64,000 nt of DNA, from assembly GCF_042680805.1 (NCBI RefSeq), contig NZ_JBHUEM010000011.1, positions 62,001-126,000 of the forward strand, written 5' to 3'. The position numbers were made by a program, and so were the translations under genes. Below the pieces are notes generated by a model, which was given only the letters and a program-made list of their open reading frames with translations, had not been told where the DNA came from and searched no databases. This document shows positions 1 through 8,502 of the stretch, one piece after another (the first letter of the stretch is position 1; every line of letters begins with the position of its first letter). This stretch comes from Bacillus_CJ salitolerans (lineage in GTDB: Bacteria > Bacillota > Bacilli > Bacillales > SA4).

Positions 1-245
1 ACAATCCTATCTCCAATCTGGTCGATATAATCATTCTTCAATTGTTCTAGATGTGATTTTCTAAGCCAGTAAGCAGTTGCCATTAATTCAGGATACTCTC
101 TCATTGATTTATTTTTTAGTATTGCTTTTGAGAATTCATTCAAAAACTCAATAACCACTTCATCAAACAATGGTAAAGGTAATTGATTTTGAACAATTTG
201 GAGTTGGTCCAGCCAATTTAAACTTTTTGGTAGTACAAGTCTCAA
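1..245 (-). CDS. LuxC-like acyl-CoA/acyl-protein reductase, N-terminal part (runs off the window)
   Basis: This is an open frame on the minus strand that starts at a TTG codon (243-245) and continues past base 1, so only about 81 N-terminal residues are visible. The TTG overlaps the stop of the luxE-like gene and is preceded by AGGAGGAG at 7 bases, which fixes the start. The visible protein contains YPELMATAYWLRKSH, which I recognise from the N-terminal region of the LuxC family (fatty acyl reductase that makes an aldehyde or alcohol from an acyl group passed on by LuxE). The identity rests on this short stretch and on the neighbouring LuxE-like gene. It is probably translationally coupled to that gene. 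The catalytic Cys and NADPH site would lie outside the window. Confidence 0.75.
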   Translation of the reverse strand, partial: MRLVLPKSLNWLDQLQIVQNQLPLPLFDEVVIEFLNEFSKAILKNKSMREYPELMATAYWLRKSHLEQLKNDYIDQIGDRI

Positions 246-1327
246 AACTCAACTCCTCCTAATCGATCAAATGCATGTGTATCACTACACCCTCTTAACT
301 CTGCTTTTGGGATTCTCCCAAATACATGGAAGTATTTCCCAAACCTACCACAAGAACAATTATCTTCCCCTCTTATCATACCGAGGTCCTCAGTAAGTAA
401 ACTATGTCCTGGGTAGCTTTGTGGTAGAGTACTTAAAACTTGAATTACCCCCGTCCTACCGACTGGTAAAACTTCTAGTGTTAAAGGATCCCGAATGATA
501 ATATCGGCAAAATCTGGTGTGTGAAAATATCCATGTTCACATTCCATAAAAATGGAACCCACTTGTTCAACCATTCCATAATAATTATGTATTTTAGAAA
601 GATTAAACATACCTTCTAAGGACAACTTAAACTCCATATTGTCCACTGCTTCATCTGAAAGCTTTTTCCATCCTCCACCGTGAATCAGTAAACTGTCCTT
701 TAAGTCCAAGTGAATATTGTTCTCTTTACAATATTTAAAGAAGTACTCCCAAATCATATAGGTGAAACCAAATAACAATTTAGGTACTCTTTTATTCTCC
801 TCAATAAATTTTACTACTTCATTTATATCTAAGTTCATTTTCTCATCAAGAGCATAGATAGGATTCCTACCAAAGTTAGAAAATCCGAGGATACCCGCTC
901 CCCGAGCACTAAATGAGGTCCTATTCTTAAGCACCTCTTTCGTATCAATTATGAGCATAGGTAGCCTTTTCTTTCCTATAAAGGACGTAACAATTGATAC
1001 TAGAGCTTTCGTTTGTAGGATTGATGTTTCTTTATCTAAGTAAATCTTTGAAACTTTCTGAGAGGTTGTCCCGCTAGATGTAAGAGTTTTTATAACTTTT
1101 GAATCAGGAACTGATTTTAACTCTAGCATTTTGAATAGTTGTACGGGAAGGTAAGGTAAATCCTTAATTGAAATAGGTTCATTTGTAAATGATAGATTAT
1201 TTAACATATTTACATATGGGACGCACTCTAACCTATGATGGATAGTCAAAGCTGTTAGTCGATTCAATAAGTACTCTTGTTTTTCCTTTTTAGACAGTGC
1301 ATACGGATTTCCAAAGTTAATGTCCAT
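242..1327 (-). CDS. LuxE/PaaK-family acyl-protein synthetase
   Basis: The protein has about 361 residues, the usual length for LuxE-type acyl-protein synthetases, which activate a carboxylic acid with ATP and hand the acyl group to a partner. The adenylate-forming phosphate loop TSSGTTSQ lies near residue 85, and HTPDFADIIIRDP near residue 270 fits the C-terminal half of the family. A frame opens at GTG 1331-1333, overlapping the upstream ligase stop, but AAAGGA is better spaced (9 bases) for the ATG at 1327, chosen here. The stop overlaps the TTG start of the LuxC-like gene, so the pair is coupled as in lux and O-antigen acyl cassettes. The substrate is unknown. The cassette most likely makes an acyl or hydroxyacyl substituent for the glycan. 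Confidence 0.85.
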   Translation of the reverse strand: MDINFGNPYALSKKEKQEYLLNRLTALTIHHRLECVPYVNMLNNLSFTNEPISIKDLPYLPVQLFKMLELKSVPDSKVIKTLTSSGTTSQKVSKIYLDKETSILQTKALVSIVTSFIGKKRLPMLIIDTKEVLKNRTSFSARGAGILGFSNFGRNPIYALDEKMNLDINEVVKFIEENKRVPKLLFGFTYMIWEYFFKYCKENNIHLDLKDSLLIHGGGWKKLSDEAVDNMEFKLSLEGMFNLSKIHNYYGMVEQVGSIFMECEHGYFHTPDFADIIIRDPLTLEVLPVGRTGVIQVLSTLPQSYPGHSLLTEDLGMIRGEDNCSCGRFGKYFHVFGRIPKAELRGCSDTHAFDRLGGVEF

Positions 1328-1329
1328 TT

Positions 1330-2715
1330 TCACAAATCCTTTAGTAGTTGATAATTTATTTTGTCGTTCGGTAAACGCGGATGTTCATCAATTAAGACAA
1401 CTTTAAATCCACTTGGATGCAACTTATAATATTCCTGAATTGCTTGCCTTATCTCATTTGCTATTTCCTTATTATTTTCTTCTATAATTACTTTCATGTT
1501 CTCATCATTTCCAACGCATGCTACATTTATATTAAATTTTGTTTCAAGGAATTTTTCTAGTTCATCTAAACTAATCCTTAGACCAAATAGTTTAATAAAT
1601 CTTTTAATCCTACCTTTAATATAAAAATATCCTTCTTCATCCATTTCTCCAATATCACCTGTATACAGTAACCCATTTAGTTGATCGCCTATTGTAAGAT
1701 CTTCTTTTGTCTCTGCATATCCCATCATAACATTTGGACCGGAATATACGATTTCAGAAGTTCCTTCATCTAAGGTCAACTTACCATTAGGAATGGGAAT
1801 ACCTATTGAACCCACCTTTTCTCCTAATTTATGAAAAGGAACATAGCTAATTCGAGCCGTTGCCTCAGTCTGACCATACATTACTGTAAAACAACACTTC
1901 CGTCTTATTGCCTCTTCATAAAAGTATTTAATATGATTTTCTGATAACCTTCCGCCTGCTTGTGTGAAGGATTTTAGAGAAGGTAGGTCCATTTTATGAA
2001 ATTTAAGGCGATGGAGCATTTGATAGATATAGGGAACACCTGCAAAAGATGTAACTTTTTGCTCGTTAAATAAATCCCAAAAATATCTTGAGAGAACACT
2101 CTCATCCGTCATCACAATGCTTGCCCCTACTAGTAAATGACTATTGATGACTGATAAACCATATGAGTACTGGAACGGAAGAGAGGTGATAGGAATCTCT
2201 TTATTGGATAACTTCAAATATTCAGCAATAGATTCCGCATTCGCCTGAAGGTTCTTGTATGATAGCTTTACAAGCTTTTTACTCCCTGTAGTACCCGATG
2301 TACTTAATAGCACAGCTATATCAGGGTGAAGTTTAATCTCATTCTTCATTTGTAAACTTATATAAAGTCGATAATCATATCGCTCCCAAACAACTTTATA
2401 ATTTTCTATAGATACTTCATCAGTAGACATAATCCAGTCTGGTTTATAGGCATCAACAATTTCACTAAGTAATTGTTGATTTAATTTTGCATCTAATAAG
2501 ATAGAGGCATCATTGTTTTTTAAACCTGCAAGATAGGCTGCAAGCGTAGTAATATTATTCTTACAAAGGATAATACCTAGCTGTTTTTTAGTATCTTTAG
2601 TTAAAGACTGCATTTCCGAAACTAAATCTTCCAATTCTTTATAGGTTATCCTTTCAATAGTTTCATCTAGCAAAAAGGAGCCATTTTTATTCCCTATTTC
2701 CCAAAAGTATGACAT
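1330..2715 (-). CDS. AMP-dependent acyl-CoA/acyl-ACP ligase (ANL superfamily)
   Basis: The product has about 461 residues and shows the adenylate-forming signatures in order: LLSTSGTTGSKK (P-loop) near residue 145, YGQTEA near 285, YTGDIGEMDEEGYFYIKGR near 350 and a short C-terminal lid domain with a Lys close to the end (NDKINYQLL). It should activate a small carboxylic acid for transfer to the ACP encoded nearby or to CoA. The reading frame opens at 2736, but GGGGAGGA lies just upstream of the second ATG at 2715, so I chose that start. At 461 residues it is shorter than typical acyl-CoA synthetases. It heads a three-gene unit with the LuxE- and LuxC-like genes behind a possible SigD promoter and after the fabG terminator. 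The substrate cannot be told from sequence. Confidence 0.85.
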   Translation of the reverse strand: MSYFWEIGNKNGSFLLDETIERITYKELEDLVSEMQSLTKDTKKQLGIILCKNNITTLAAYLAGLKNNDASILLDAKLNQQLLSEIVDAYKPDWIMSTDEVSIENYKVVWERYDYRLYISLQMKNEIKLHPDIAVLLSTSGTTGSKKLVKLSYKNLQANAESIAEYLKLSNKEIPITSLPFQYSYGLSVINSHLLVGASIVMTDESVLSRYFWDLFNEQKVTSFAGVPYIYQMLHRLKFHKMDLPSLKSFTQAGGRLSENHIKYFYEEAIRRKCCFTVMYGQTEATARISYVPFHKLGEKVGSIGIPIPNGKLTLDEGTSEIVYSGPNVMMGYAETKEDLTIGDQLNGLLYTGDIGEMDEEGYFYIKGRIKRFIKLFGLRISLDELEKFLETKFNINVACVGNDENMKVIIEENNKEIANEIRQAIQEYYKLHPSGFKVVLIDEHPRLPNDKINYQLLKDL

Positions 2716-2747
2716 ATTTGTCCTCCCCTTTGGCATTCTCTATATTA

Positions 2748-2774
2748 CTATCGGTTATCTCCGAGATTTTATTA
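2748..2774 (-). promoter_or_regulatory. Possible SigD promoter for the ligase-luxE-luxC unit
   Basis: On the minus strand the sequence reads TAAT-N15-ACCGATAG, close to the SigD consensus TAAA-N15-GCCGATAT. It lies 33 bases upstream of the ligase start and directly after the fabG terminator, where a new promoter is expected. The -35 has one mismatch and the -10 two, so this is a candidate only. Confidence 0.45.
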
Positions 2775-2779
2775 CCCAA

Positions 2780-2819
2780 AATAAATAAAAGCTTCTCTAC
2801 AATTTTGTAGAAAAGCTTT
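2780..2819 (-). terminator. Intrinsic terminator after the fabG-like gene
   Basis: Arms at 2788-2802 and 2805-2819 pair over 15 positions with one mismatch around a 2-base loop. They overlap the stop codon of the FabG-like gene and are followed on the minus strand by a T-rich stretch. Confidence 0.8.
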
Positions 2820-3561
2820 AAATAACCATACCTCCTGAAACCTTTATGACCTCACCTGTAACATAAGTCGAAAGGTCTGAAGCTAAATAAAGAACTGAAT
2901 CCGCTACCTCTCCAGGAGTACCAATTCTATTCATACTAATTGAATCTATTCGTTCCGTTCTCTTACCCTCTGATAGATTAGAAATAAGGTCGGTTTCTAT
3001 AAAGCCCGGAGCTACGGCATTAACTCGAATATTAGATGAAGCAAGTTCTTTAGCAGCAGATTTAGTTGCTCCTATCAAACCAGCCTTACTCGCTGAGTAT
3101 ACAACTTGTCCCTTATCACCTTCCATCCCGAGAATGGAACTAACATTAATTATTGACCCTGATTTCTGTCTTAACATTAATCTTGAAGCAAATTGCATAT
3201 GAAAAATAGGAGCAACTAAATTAACGTTAATTGTGTCATTCACCTTATCGGGTTGAACCATACCAAGTAATGAATCATAAAGAACTCCTGCATTATTTAC
3301 CAATATATCAAGATGATTGTATTCTTTTTTTATTGTTTGAAAGGCTCTCTTTACTTCATCATAGTTAGAAACATCGTAAGGTAATATCAGAGTCTTTTCA
3401 TTCGAAATTTCCGTTAGTTGTTCAGCTACCTCTTCCAATCTATTTTGATCTCGGCCATTAATAATTACTTTCGCTCCATTTTGAGCTAATGTTATTGCAA
3501 CAGCTTTTCCAATTCCTTTTGTAGCACCTGTTACAAATCCGATCTTACCCTTAAGAAGCAT
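2818..3561 (-). CDS. 3-oxoacyl-ACP reductase-like short-chain dehydrogenase (FabG family)
   Basis: This is a 247-residue classical SDR with the cofactor loop TGATKGIG near residue 12, NNAG near 88, the catalytic Ser in NVSSILG near 140, and YSASK near 154, so the Ser-Tyr-Lys set is complete. The length and the C-terminal YVTGEVIKVSGG match FabG, which reduces 3-oxoacyl-ACP with NADPH. The start overlaps the stop of the ACP gene (TAATG), so ACP and reductase are made together. It lies far from housekeeping fatty acid genes and within an acyl cassette, so it more likely tailors a special acyl group than supplies membrane lipids. A sugar dehydrogenase role cannot be excluded. Confidence 0.85.
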   Translation of the reverse strand: MLLKGKIGFVTGATKGIGKAVAITLAQNGAKVIINGRDQNRLEEVAEQLTEISNEKTLILPYDVSNYDEVKRAFQTIKKEYNHLDILVNNAGVLYDSLLGMVQPDKVNDTINVNLVAPIFHMQFASRLMLRQKSGSIINVSSILGMEGDKGQVVYSASKAGLIGATKSAAKELASSNIRVNAVAPGFIETDLISNLSEGKRTERIDSISMNRIGTPGEVADSVLYLASDLSTYVTGEVIKVSGGMVI

Positions 3562-3797
3562 TAAAACTCTACTCCATATTTTGCAAGAATTCGTTTGGCT
3601 TCTGCAAAAGAACTCATATCGATTACGTCTTCAGTATCAAGCATGATATCGAATTGTTCGTCAATTTCGGCAACTAGAGCCATGTGAGCGATTGAATCCC
3701 ACTCAGGAATGGAATTATATTGGAGGTCGTCATTTACAAAATCTTCACTAATTCCAAGGGATTCTGCAAAAATAAATCTAAGCTTTTTTTCGGTCAT
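3561..3797 (-). CDS. Acyl carrier protein, dedicated copy
   Basis: This is a 78-residue acidic, helical protein with the phosphopantetheine attachment motif DSIAHMALV around residues 35-43 (WDSIAHM, with the modified Ser in DS). The His-Met after DSI in place of DSLD marks it as a specialised carrier rather than the fatty acid AcpP. The AGAGGATAATAAAG stretch provides a weak Shine-Dalgarno site. It is the first gene of a two-gene unit with the FabG-like reductase, following the terminator of the manC-like gene. It should carry the acyl intermediate used by the ligase, LuxE-like and LuxC-like enzymes encoded downstream. No convincing promoter was found in the 40 bases before it. Confidence 0.85.
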   Translation of the reverse strand: MTEKKLRFIFAESLGISEDFVNDDLQYNSIPEWDSIAHMALVAEIDEQFDIMLDTEDVIDMSSFAEAKRILAKYGVEF

Positions 3798-3840
3798 CTT
3801 TATTATCCTCTTCTCTATTAGTATTATCTATCATAGCAAG

Positions 3841-3874
3841 AAAAAAGAAGTTTGCTAAAGTTTCTACAAACTTC
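3841..3874 (-). terminator. Intrinsic terminator after the manC-like gene
   Basis: Inverted repeat GAAGTTTG (3847-3854) and CAAACTTC (3867-3874) overlaps the stop codon and is followed on the minus strand by six T residues (3841-3846). Confidence 0.75.
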
Positions 3875-5240
3875 TCTCAACTGATATGACTTGGGTTAAT
3901 ATTTCATTCCAATCAAGACTAAAACGAATAATATCTTCTTCAATTAATTGAGATCCCATTTGTACTTCGATTATCTCAATATCTGTAATAGCCTTAAGAC
4001 CATGCTTTACTCCAACAGGTATTTGCAGGACATCACCTGGCTTAACTGTTTGTAGTACATCATCTAGGATAAATTCTCCGATACCTGAGATTATGGTCCA
4101 AACCTCACTACGATGGTGATGGAGTTGATAACTTAAATTTTTCCCTTCTAACAAACATAACCTTTTGGTTAAAACTTCGTTTCCATCTTCTTGTTTAATG
4201 TAATCCAAAACTCTGTACCATCCCCAACGTCTCTCTTCATACATTGGCCTTTGGTCAAAGTCTCCAATCATTTCTTTTAACCTTGGACTAGCTGATTTCT
4301 CAGAAACAAGAATACCGTCTGGACTCGCTGCCACAACAGTGTTGGATAAACCAAGTAGCATAATTGGTATGTCTAACTCATTTATAAGATGAGAGTTAAT
4401 ACTATCATTACTAATTTTACCTTTTCCAACAATATTTTCTGCTATTTCCTCTGTAATTGTATTCCAAGTACCTAGATCTTTCCATTCACCTTCATATGCA
4501 ATAGCTTTGATATTATGAGATTTTTCAACGACAGCGTAATCAAAACTAATCTTAGGTAACTTCTCATACTCATCAATCATGTTATTAAAAGTTGTCGGGA
4601 ATCCTTGTTCTTCTAGCAATTTGATAATATGACCTAATTTGAATGCAAAAACGCCACAATTCCATAATGCACCATTTTTTATTAATTGTTCAGCATTTTC
4701 CTCAGTGGGTTTTTCCACAAAATGACTTACATTTATTACTTTATCTTGAACTGAATTTGGGATAATATAACCATATTTTTGAGCTGGGTATGTAGGCTTA
4801 ACACCCATTAAAGCAAGTTCTGGTTGAGATCTAGTTATCAATTTTTCAAGAGATTTTAGACTGAGAAAGTAGTCATCATTTACATAAGGGTCTACGGGTA
4901 AAATAGTGATTACTTCTTCTAAGTCTATATTCATACTATCATATAAGTATACACAAGAAAGAGCTATTGCGGGAAATGTATCTTTTCGGTCGGGTTCTAT
5001 TATTAGTGGTACACTTGTGCCTATTTGACTGCGTATCATATCTGCTTGAGATTGACTAGTAACAATCGAAGTAACTTCCTGTAATCCTGCATTTTCTAAT
5101 TGTCCCCATACCCTTTGTACCATAGATTCCAAATGATCCTCTTTATTCTTTAATACCTTTAAAAATTGCTTTGCCCTAACGTCACTTGATAATGGCCATA
5201 GCCTTTTGCCTGAACCTCCAGACAGCAATATTATTCTCAT
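3864..5240 (-). CDS. manC: Mannose-1-phosphate guanylyltransferase / mannose-6-phosphate isomerase
   Basis: The 458-residue protein has the nucleotidyltransferase signature LSGGSGKRLWPLS at residues 5-17, VEKPT near 165 and a C-terminal cupin domain with LHHHRSEVWTIISG near 380. This is the bifunctional ManC/AlgA architecture, which makes GDP-mannose from mannose-1-phosphate and, through the cupin, isomerises fructose-6-phosphate to mannose-6-phosphate. The length is normal for the family (about 460-480). No phosphomannomutase is in the window, so that step must come from elsewhere. It is the first of three genes of the GDP-deoxyhexose route (with fcl and gmd), all co-directional with short gaps. 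Confidence 0.92.
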   Translation of the reverse strand: MRIILLSGGSGKRLWPLSSDVRAKQFLKVLKNKEDHLESMVQRVWGQLENAGLQEVTSIVTSQSQADMIRSQIGTSVPLIIEPDRKDTFPAIALSCVYLYDSMNIDLEEVITILPVDPYVNDDYFLSLKSLEKLITRSQPELALMGVKPTYPAQKYGYIIPNSVQDKVINVSHFVEKPTEENAEQLIKNGALWNCGVFAFKLGHIIKLLEEQGFPTTFNNMIDEYEKLPKISFDYAVVEKSHNIKAIAYEGEWKDLGTWNTITEEIAENIVGKGKISNDSINSHLINELDIPIMLLGLSNTVVAASPDGILVSEKSASPRLKEMIGDFDQRPMYEERRWGWYRVLDYIKQEDGNEVLTKRLCLLEGKNLSYQLHHHRSEVWTIISGIGEFILDDVLQTVKPGDVLQIPVGVKHGLKAITDIEIIEVQMGSQLIEEDIIRFSLDWNEILTQVISVERSL

Positions 5241-5249
5241 TGTAATTAC

Positions 5250-6194
5250 CTACCAATCATTATTATGCTCTAAATACCATTTATAAGTTTCTCTTATTCC
5301 ATCTATGATAGAGGTCTTGGACTTCCATCCAAGATTATTTATTTTTGAAACATCCAACAACTTTCTAAAGGTGCCGTCTGGCTTGCTTAAGTCAAATTTA
5401 ATATTTCCCTTAAACTCTGTAATCTCCTTAATTACTTCGGCTAACTCCCTTATTGTTATATCTTTTCCAGTTCCAATGTTAATGAACTCCCCTAATTGTG
5501 GATAATCGATATTACACATAATAAACAAGCATGCTTCAGCTAAATCGTCCACGTACAGGAACTCTCTCTTCGGTCTTCCAGTACCCCAGATTTCTACACT
5601 TTTACTCCCCTTGATTCTTGCTTCATGGAACTTTCGGATCAAGGCTGGTAAAACATGTGATGTAGTTAAATTAAAATTATCGTTAATTCCGTATAGGTTT
5701 GTCGGCATAACTGATATGAAATTTGTTCCATACTGCTTATTATAAGCATTACACATTTTTATCCCGGCAATCTTGGCAATAGCATACGGTTCATTTGTTT
5801 GTTCCAATAACCCCGTCAGTAAATAGTCCTCCTTCATTGGCTGAGGGGCTAATTTGGGGTAAATACATGAACTACCCAGAAATAGTAACTTTTTTACACC
5901 ATTAAGATAGCTATGATGTATAACATTACTTTGTATAACGGTATTATCATATATAAACTCTGCAGGATAGGTTTCATTTGCTAAAATACCACCTACCTTT
6001 GCTGCTGCCAAAAAAACAAATTCCGGTTTCTCCTTTTTAAAAAAACTTGCAACCGCTGATTGATTCCGAAGATCAAGTTCATTACTATTTAGAGTAACAA
6101 CATTTGAGAACCCTTTGCTTTCAAGGAGTCTTGATATAGCAGAACCAACTAATCCATTATGACCAGCAATATATATCTTCGAACGCTTGTCCAT
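5250..6194 (-). CDS. fcl: GDP-L-fucose synthase (GDP-4-keto-6-deoxymannose epimerase-reductase)
   Basis: The product has 314 residues, the usual length for Fcl/WcaG. It shows the NADP loop AGHNGLVGSA near residue 10, GSSCIYPKLAPQP near 107, YAIAKIAG (catalytic Tyr and Lys) near 137 and PTNLYGINDNF near 163, all typical of the epimerase-reductase. It converts the Gmd product into GDP-L-fucose with NADPH. It sits 17 bases downstream of gmd. A GGAG site lies 10 bases before the ATG. The aminotransferase gene further along could compete for the same Gmd product. Confidence 0.92.
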   Translation of the reverse strand: MDKRSKIYIAGHNGLVGSAISRLLESKGFSNVVTLNSNELDLRNQSAVASFFKKEKPEFVFLAAAKVGGILANETYPAEFIYDNTVIQSNVIHHSYLNGVKKLLFLGSSCIYPKLAPQPMKEDYLLTGLLEQTNEPYAIAKIAGIKMCNAYNKQYGTNFISVMPTNLYGINDNFNLTTSHVLPALIRKFHEARIKGSKSVEIWGTGRPKREFLYVDDLAEACLFIMCNIDYPQLGEFINIGTGKDITIRELAEVIKEITEFKGNIKFDLSKPDGTFRKLLDVSKINNLGWKSKTSIIDGIRETYKWYLEHNNDW

Positions 6195-6211
6195 TGATAG
6201 GTAACTCCTAA

Positions 6212-7300
6212 TTATTCATAATAGTTTTTAACTTTATATCCTTGATTCTGGATTAGTATATCCTTTTGAGATGATTGTAGATCTTCACGTACCATCATTT
6301 TTACTAACTCCTCCAAAGTAACCTTTGGCTCCCAACCGAGAATTTGTTTCGCTTTCGAAGGATCCCCAAGCAATAAATCAACTTCAGTTGGTCTAAAATA
6401 ACGAGGATCAATTTCTACAAGAATTTTACCAGTCGAAGAGTCAATACCCTTTTCAAGAACACCTTTTCCTTCCCACACTATGTTTATCCCTACTTCTTTA
6501 AAAGCTAATGCTACAAATTTTCTAACTGTATGAGTTTCACCTGTAGCAATAACAAAATCACCAGGCTTATCCTGTTGTAGCATTAACCACATTGCTTGGA
6601 CATAATCCCCAGCAAACCCCCAATCTCTTTGGGAATCTAGGTTACCGAGATATATTTTTTCTTGAAGTTGTAAGGAGATTCTCGCAACAGCACGTGTAAT
6701 TTTTCGGGTCACAAAAGTTTCTCCACGTACAGGAGATTCATGATTAAAAAGAATACCATTACATGCAAAAATTTTATATGCTTCTCTATAATTAACTGTA
6801 ATCCAATATGCATACAATTTAGCTGCAGCATATGGACTTCGCGGATAAAATGGTGTAGTTTCCTTTTGTGGTGTTTCCAGAACCTTCCCATATAGTTCAC
6901 TAGTTGAGGCTTGGTAAAATTTAACTCTTTCCTCCATTTTTAGTATTCTGATTGCTTCTAAGAGCCTCAATGTACCAAGAGCATCAGAATTCGCAGTATA
7001 CTCAGGTGTTTCAAAGGATACTTGAACATGGCTTTGAGCTGCAAGGTTATAAATTTCGTCAGGTTGTACCTCTTGAATAATTCTAATTAAATTTGTTGAA
7101 TCTGTTAAATCACCGTAGTGAAGTCTTAGATTTACGTTCTCCTCATGAAGATCTTGATATAAGTGGTCTATTCTATCTGTATTAAATAATGAAGATCTTC
7201 TTTTTATACCATGTACTTCGTATCCCTTATTAATCAAAAAGTCTGCTAAATATGCCCCATCCTGTCCAGTAATACCAGTGATTAGTGCTCTCTTCTTCAT
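6212..7300 (-). CDS. gmd: GDP-mannose 4,6-dehydratase
   Basis: The 362-residue protein carries GITGQDGAYLADFL near residue 8, TSELYGKV near 131, YPRSPYAAAKLYAYW near 151 and NHESPVRGETFVTRKI near 186, which together are diagnostic for Gmd. It makes GDP-4-keto-6-deoxy-D-mannose, the branch point to GDP-L-fucose (fcl, next gene) or GDP-perosamine (aminotransferase at 15528). An AGGTG site lies 7 bases before the ATG. The protein is complete and has normal length. Confidence 0.95.
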   Translation of the reverse strand: MKKRALITGITGQDGAYLADFLINKGYEVHGIKRRSSLFNTDRIDHLYQDLHEENVNLRLHYGDLTDSTNLIRIIQEVQPDEIYNLAAQSHVQVSFETPEYTANSDALGTLRLLEAIRILKMEERVKFYQASTSELYGKVLETPQKETTPFYPRSPYAAAKLYAYWITVNYREAYKIFACNGILFNHESPVRGETFVTRKITRAVARISLQLQEKIYLGNLDSQRDWGFAGDYVQAMWLMLQQDKPGDFVIATGETHTVRKFVALAFKEVGINIVWEGKGVLEKGIDSSTGKILVEIDPRYFRPTEVDLLLGDPSKAKQILGWEPKVTLEELVKMMVREDLQSSQKDILIQNQGYKVKNYYE

Positions 7301-7310
7301 AACTTTGCAC

Positions 7311-8471
7311 CTACTTAAAATATTTTAATAAATTTGGTCTTAACTCTCTTTTTGTTACTTTAAAATTTTCTATTCTTTTTTCCACTTTCTTTACCAATTG
7401 CTCTAAATTAAAATGAGCGTCTACATATCCCGGAAATAATTCCAATGCTTTTCTTAAATACTTAATTCCCATATTCACTCGATTATTAAGAACATGAATA
7501 ACACCGATGTTGTTAATTGAAGAACCATGTAATGGATCTTGTGCTAAAATTTGTTCGAAGCACTGCTCTGCCTCTCGTAACTTTAATACATGGATATAAT
7601 AAATGCCCTTTAAAAATAAAACTGTAATATTTTTGCTCTCATTAATACTTGATAGGATTAAGAATCCTTTTTCCCACTCTTCTAGTCGGAACAGTATTGA
7701 TACATAGTCACAACTATTTGCAAACACAGAAAGTTCTCTCTTATATATAGCTTCTTTTATTTCGAACAGCTGATATTTTTTCAAAATGTTAATCTCAGCC
7801 TGGGAGCTCAAACTAATATTACTTGTGGTGTTGCTAGGATGTCTTCTAATATTTACAAGAGGATCGTCTACATAAATAAAGCCACCTATTTCGGCTAACT
7901 TTAACCATAAATCCCAATCTTCGTTTATGCTTATTGTTGTATCAAATCCATTAAATTTCATTATTGCTTCTTTTTTTACAAGCACACCTGAAGGTGAAAT
8001 GACATAATTCCTTACAAACTCATATCCAAGGATTTCATGCGATAAAACTTGAATTCCTGTAACTACACTTTGTAATGAATCACCATTTGAATCTACTTGA
8101 TTATACGCAGGGTACACTAATACATAATTTGGATCTTTACCTAATTCATCATCCAACACCCCTGTATATCTTTCTATTATAGTATCTTCAACAAAATCAT
8201 CTGCATCTAAAAATAGTATCCACTCATTACTTGCCTCACTAATACCTTTATTTCTAGCAGAAGAGACGCCCAAATTGGTTGATTGACGAACCAACTTCAA
8301 ACTACTATTTTGACTATGTAATTTTTCAATTATTTCAAGAGTTCCATCATTACTTCCATCGTCAACAATTATGATTTCTTTAATTGGAAATGTTTGTTTT
8401 AAAAGACTTTGAATAGCTTTTTCTATATAGTCTTGACAATTGTAGACTGGGACAATTGCAGTGATATTCAA
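7311..8471 (-). CDS. Family 2 glycosyltransferase with TPR-like C-terminal tail
   Basis: The N-terminal 230 residues form a GT-A glycosyltransferase: VPVYNCQDYIEKAI, IIIVDDGSNDGT, ARNKGI and FLDADD (the metal-binding DxD) followed by NEDWDLWLKL as the likely catalytic region. The C-terminal 130 residues are helical with spacing like TPR repeats (DPLHGSSINNIGVIHVLNN, KYLRKALELFPGYVDAHFNLEQL). The frame opens at ATG 8489 without a usable RBS, whereas GGGAGTG lies 6 bases before the TTG at 8471, so I chose TTG. It should transfer an activated sugar in the cytoplasm. Donor and acceptor are unknown. TPR tails are common in glycosyltransferases that act on proteins, which would fit flagellin as acceptor. 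Confidence 0.85.
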   Translation of the reverse strand: MNITAIVPVYNCQDYIEKAIQSLLKQTFPIKEIIIVDDGSNDGTLEIIEKLHSQNSSLKLVRQSTNLGVSSARNKGISEASNEWILFLDADDFVEDTIIERYTGVLDDELGKDPNYVLVYPAYNQVDSNGDSLQSVVTGIQVLSHEILGYEFVRNYVISPSGVLVKKEAIMKFNGFDTTISINEDWDLWLKLAEIGGFIYVDDPLVNIRRHPSNTTSNISLSSQAEINILKKYQLFEIKEAIYKRELSVFANSCDYVSILFRLEEWEKGFLILSSINESKNITVLFLKGIYYIHVLKLREAEQCFEQILAQDPLHGSSINNIGVIHVLNNRVNMGIKYLRKALELFPGYVDAHFNLEQLVKKVEKRIENFKVTKRELRPNLLKYFK

Positions 8472-8502
8472 TATACTCACTCCCGTCATTTCATAAGAAG
8501 CT

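Noticed and set aside
3798..3840. Promoter for the ACP-fabG unit
   Set aside because: TATGAT and GATAAT-like hexamers are present, but no -35 at proper spacing fits SigA or SigD, so I did not list one.
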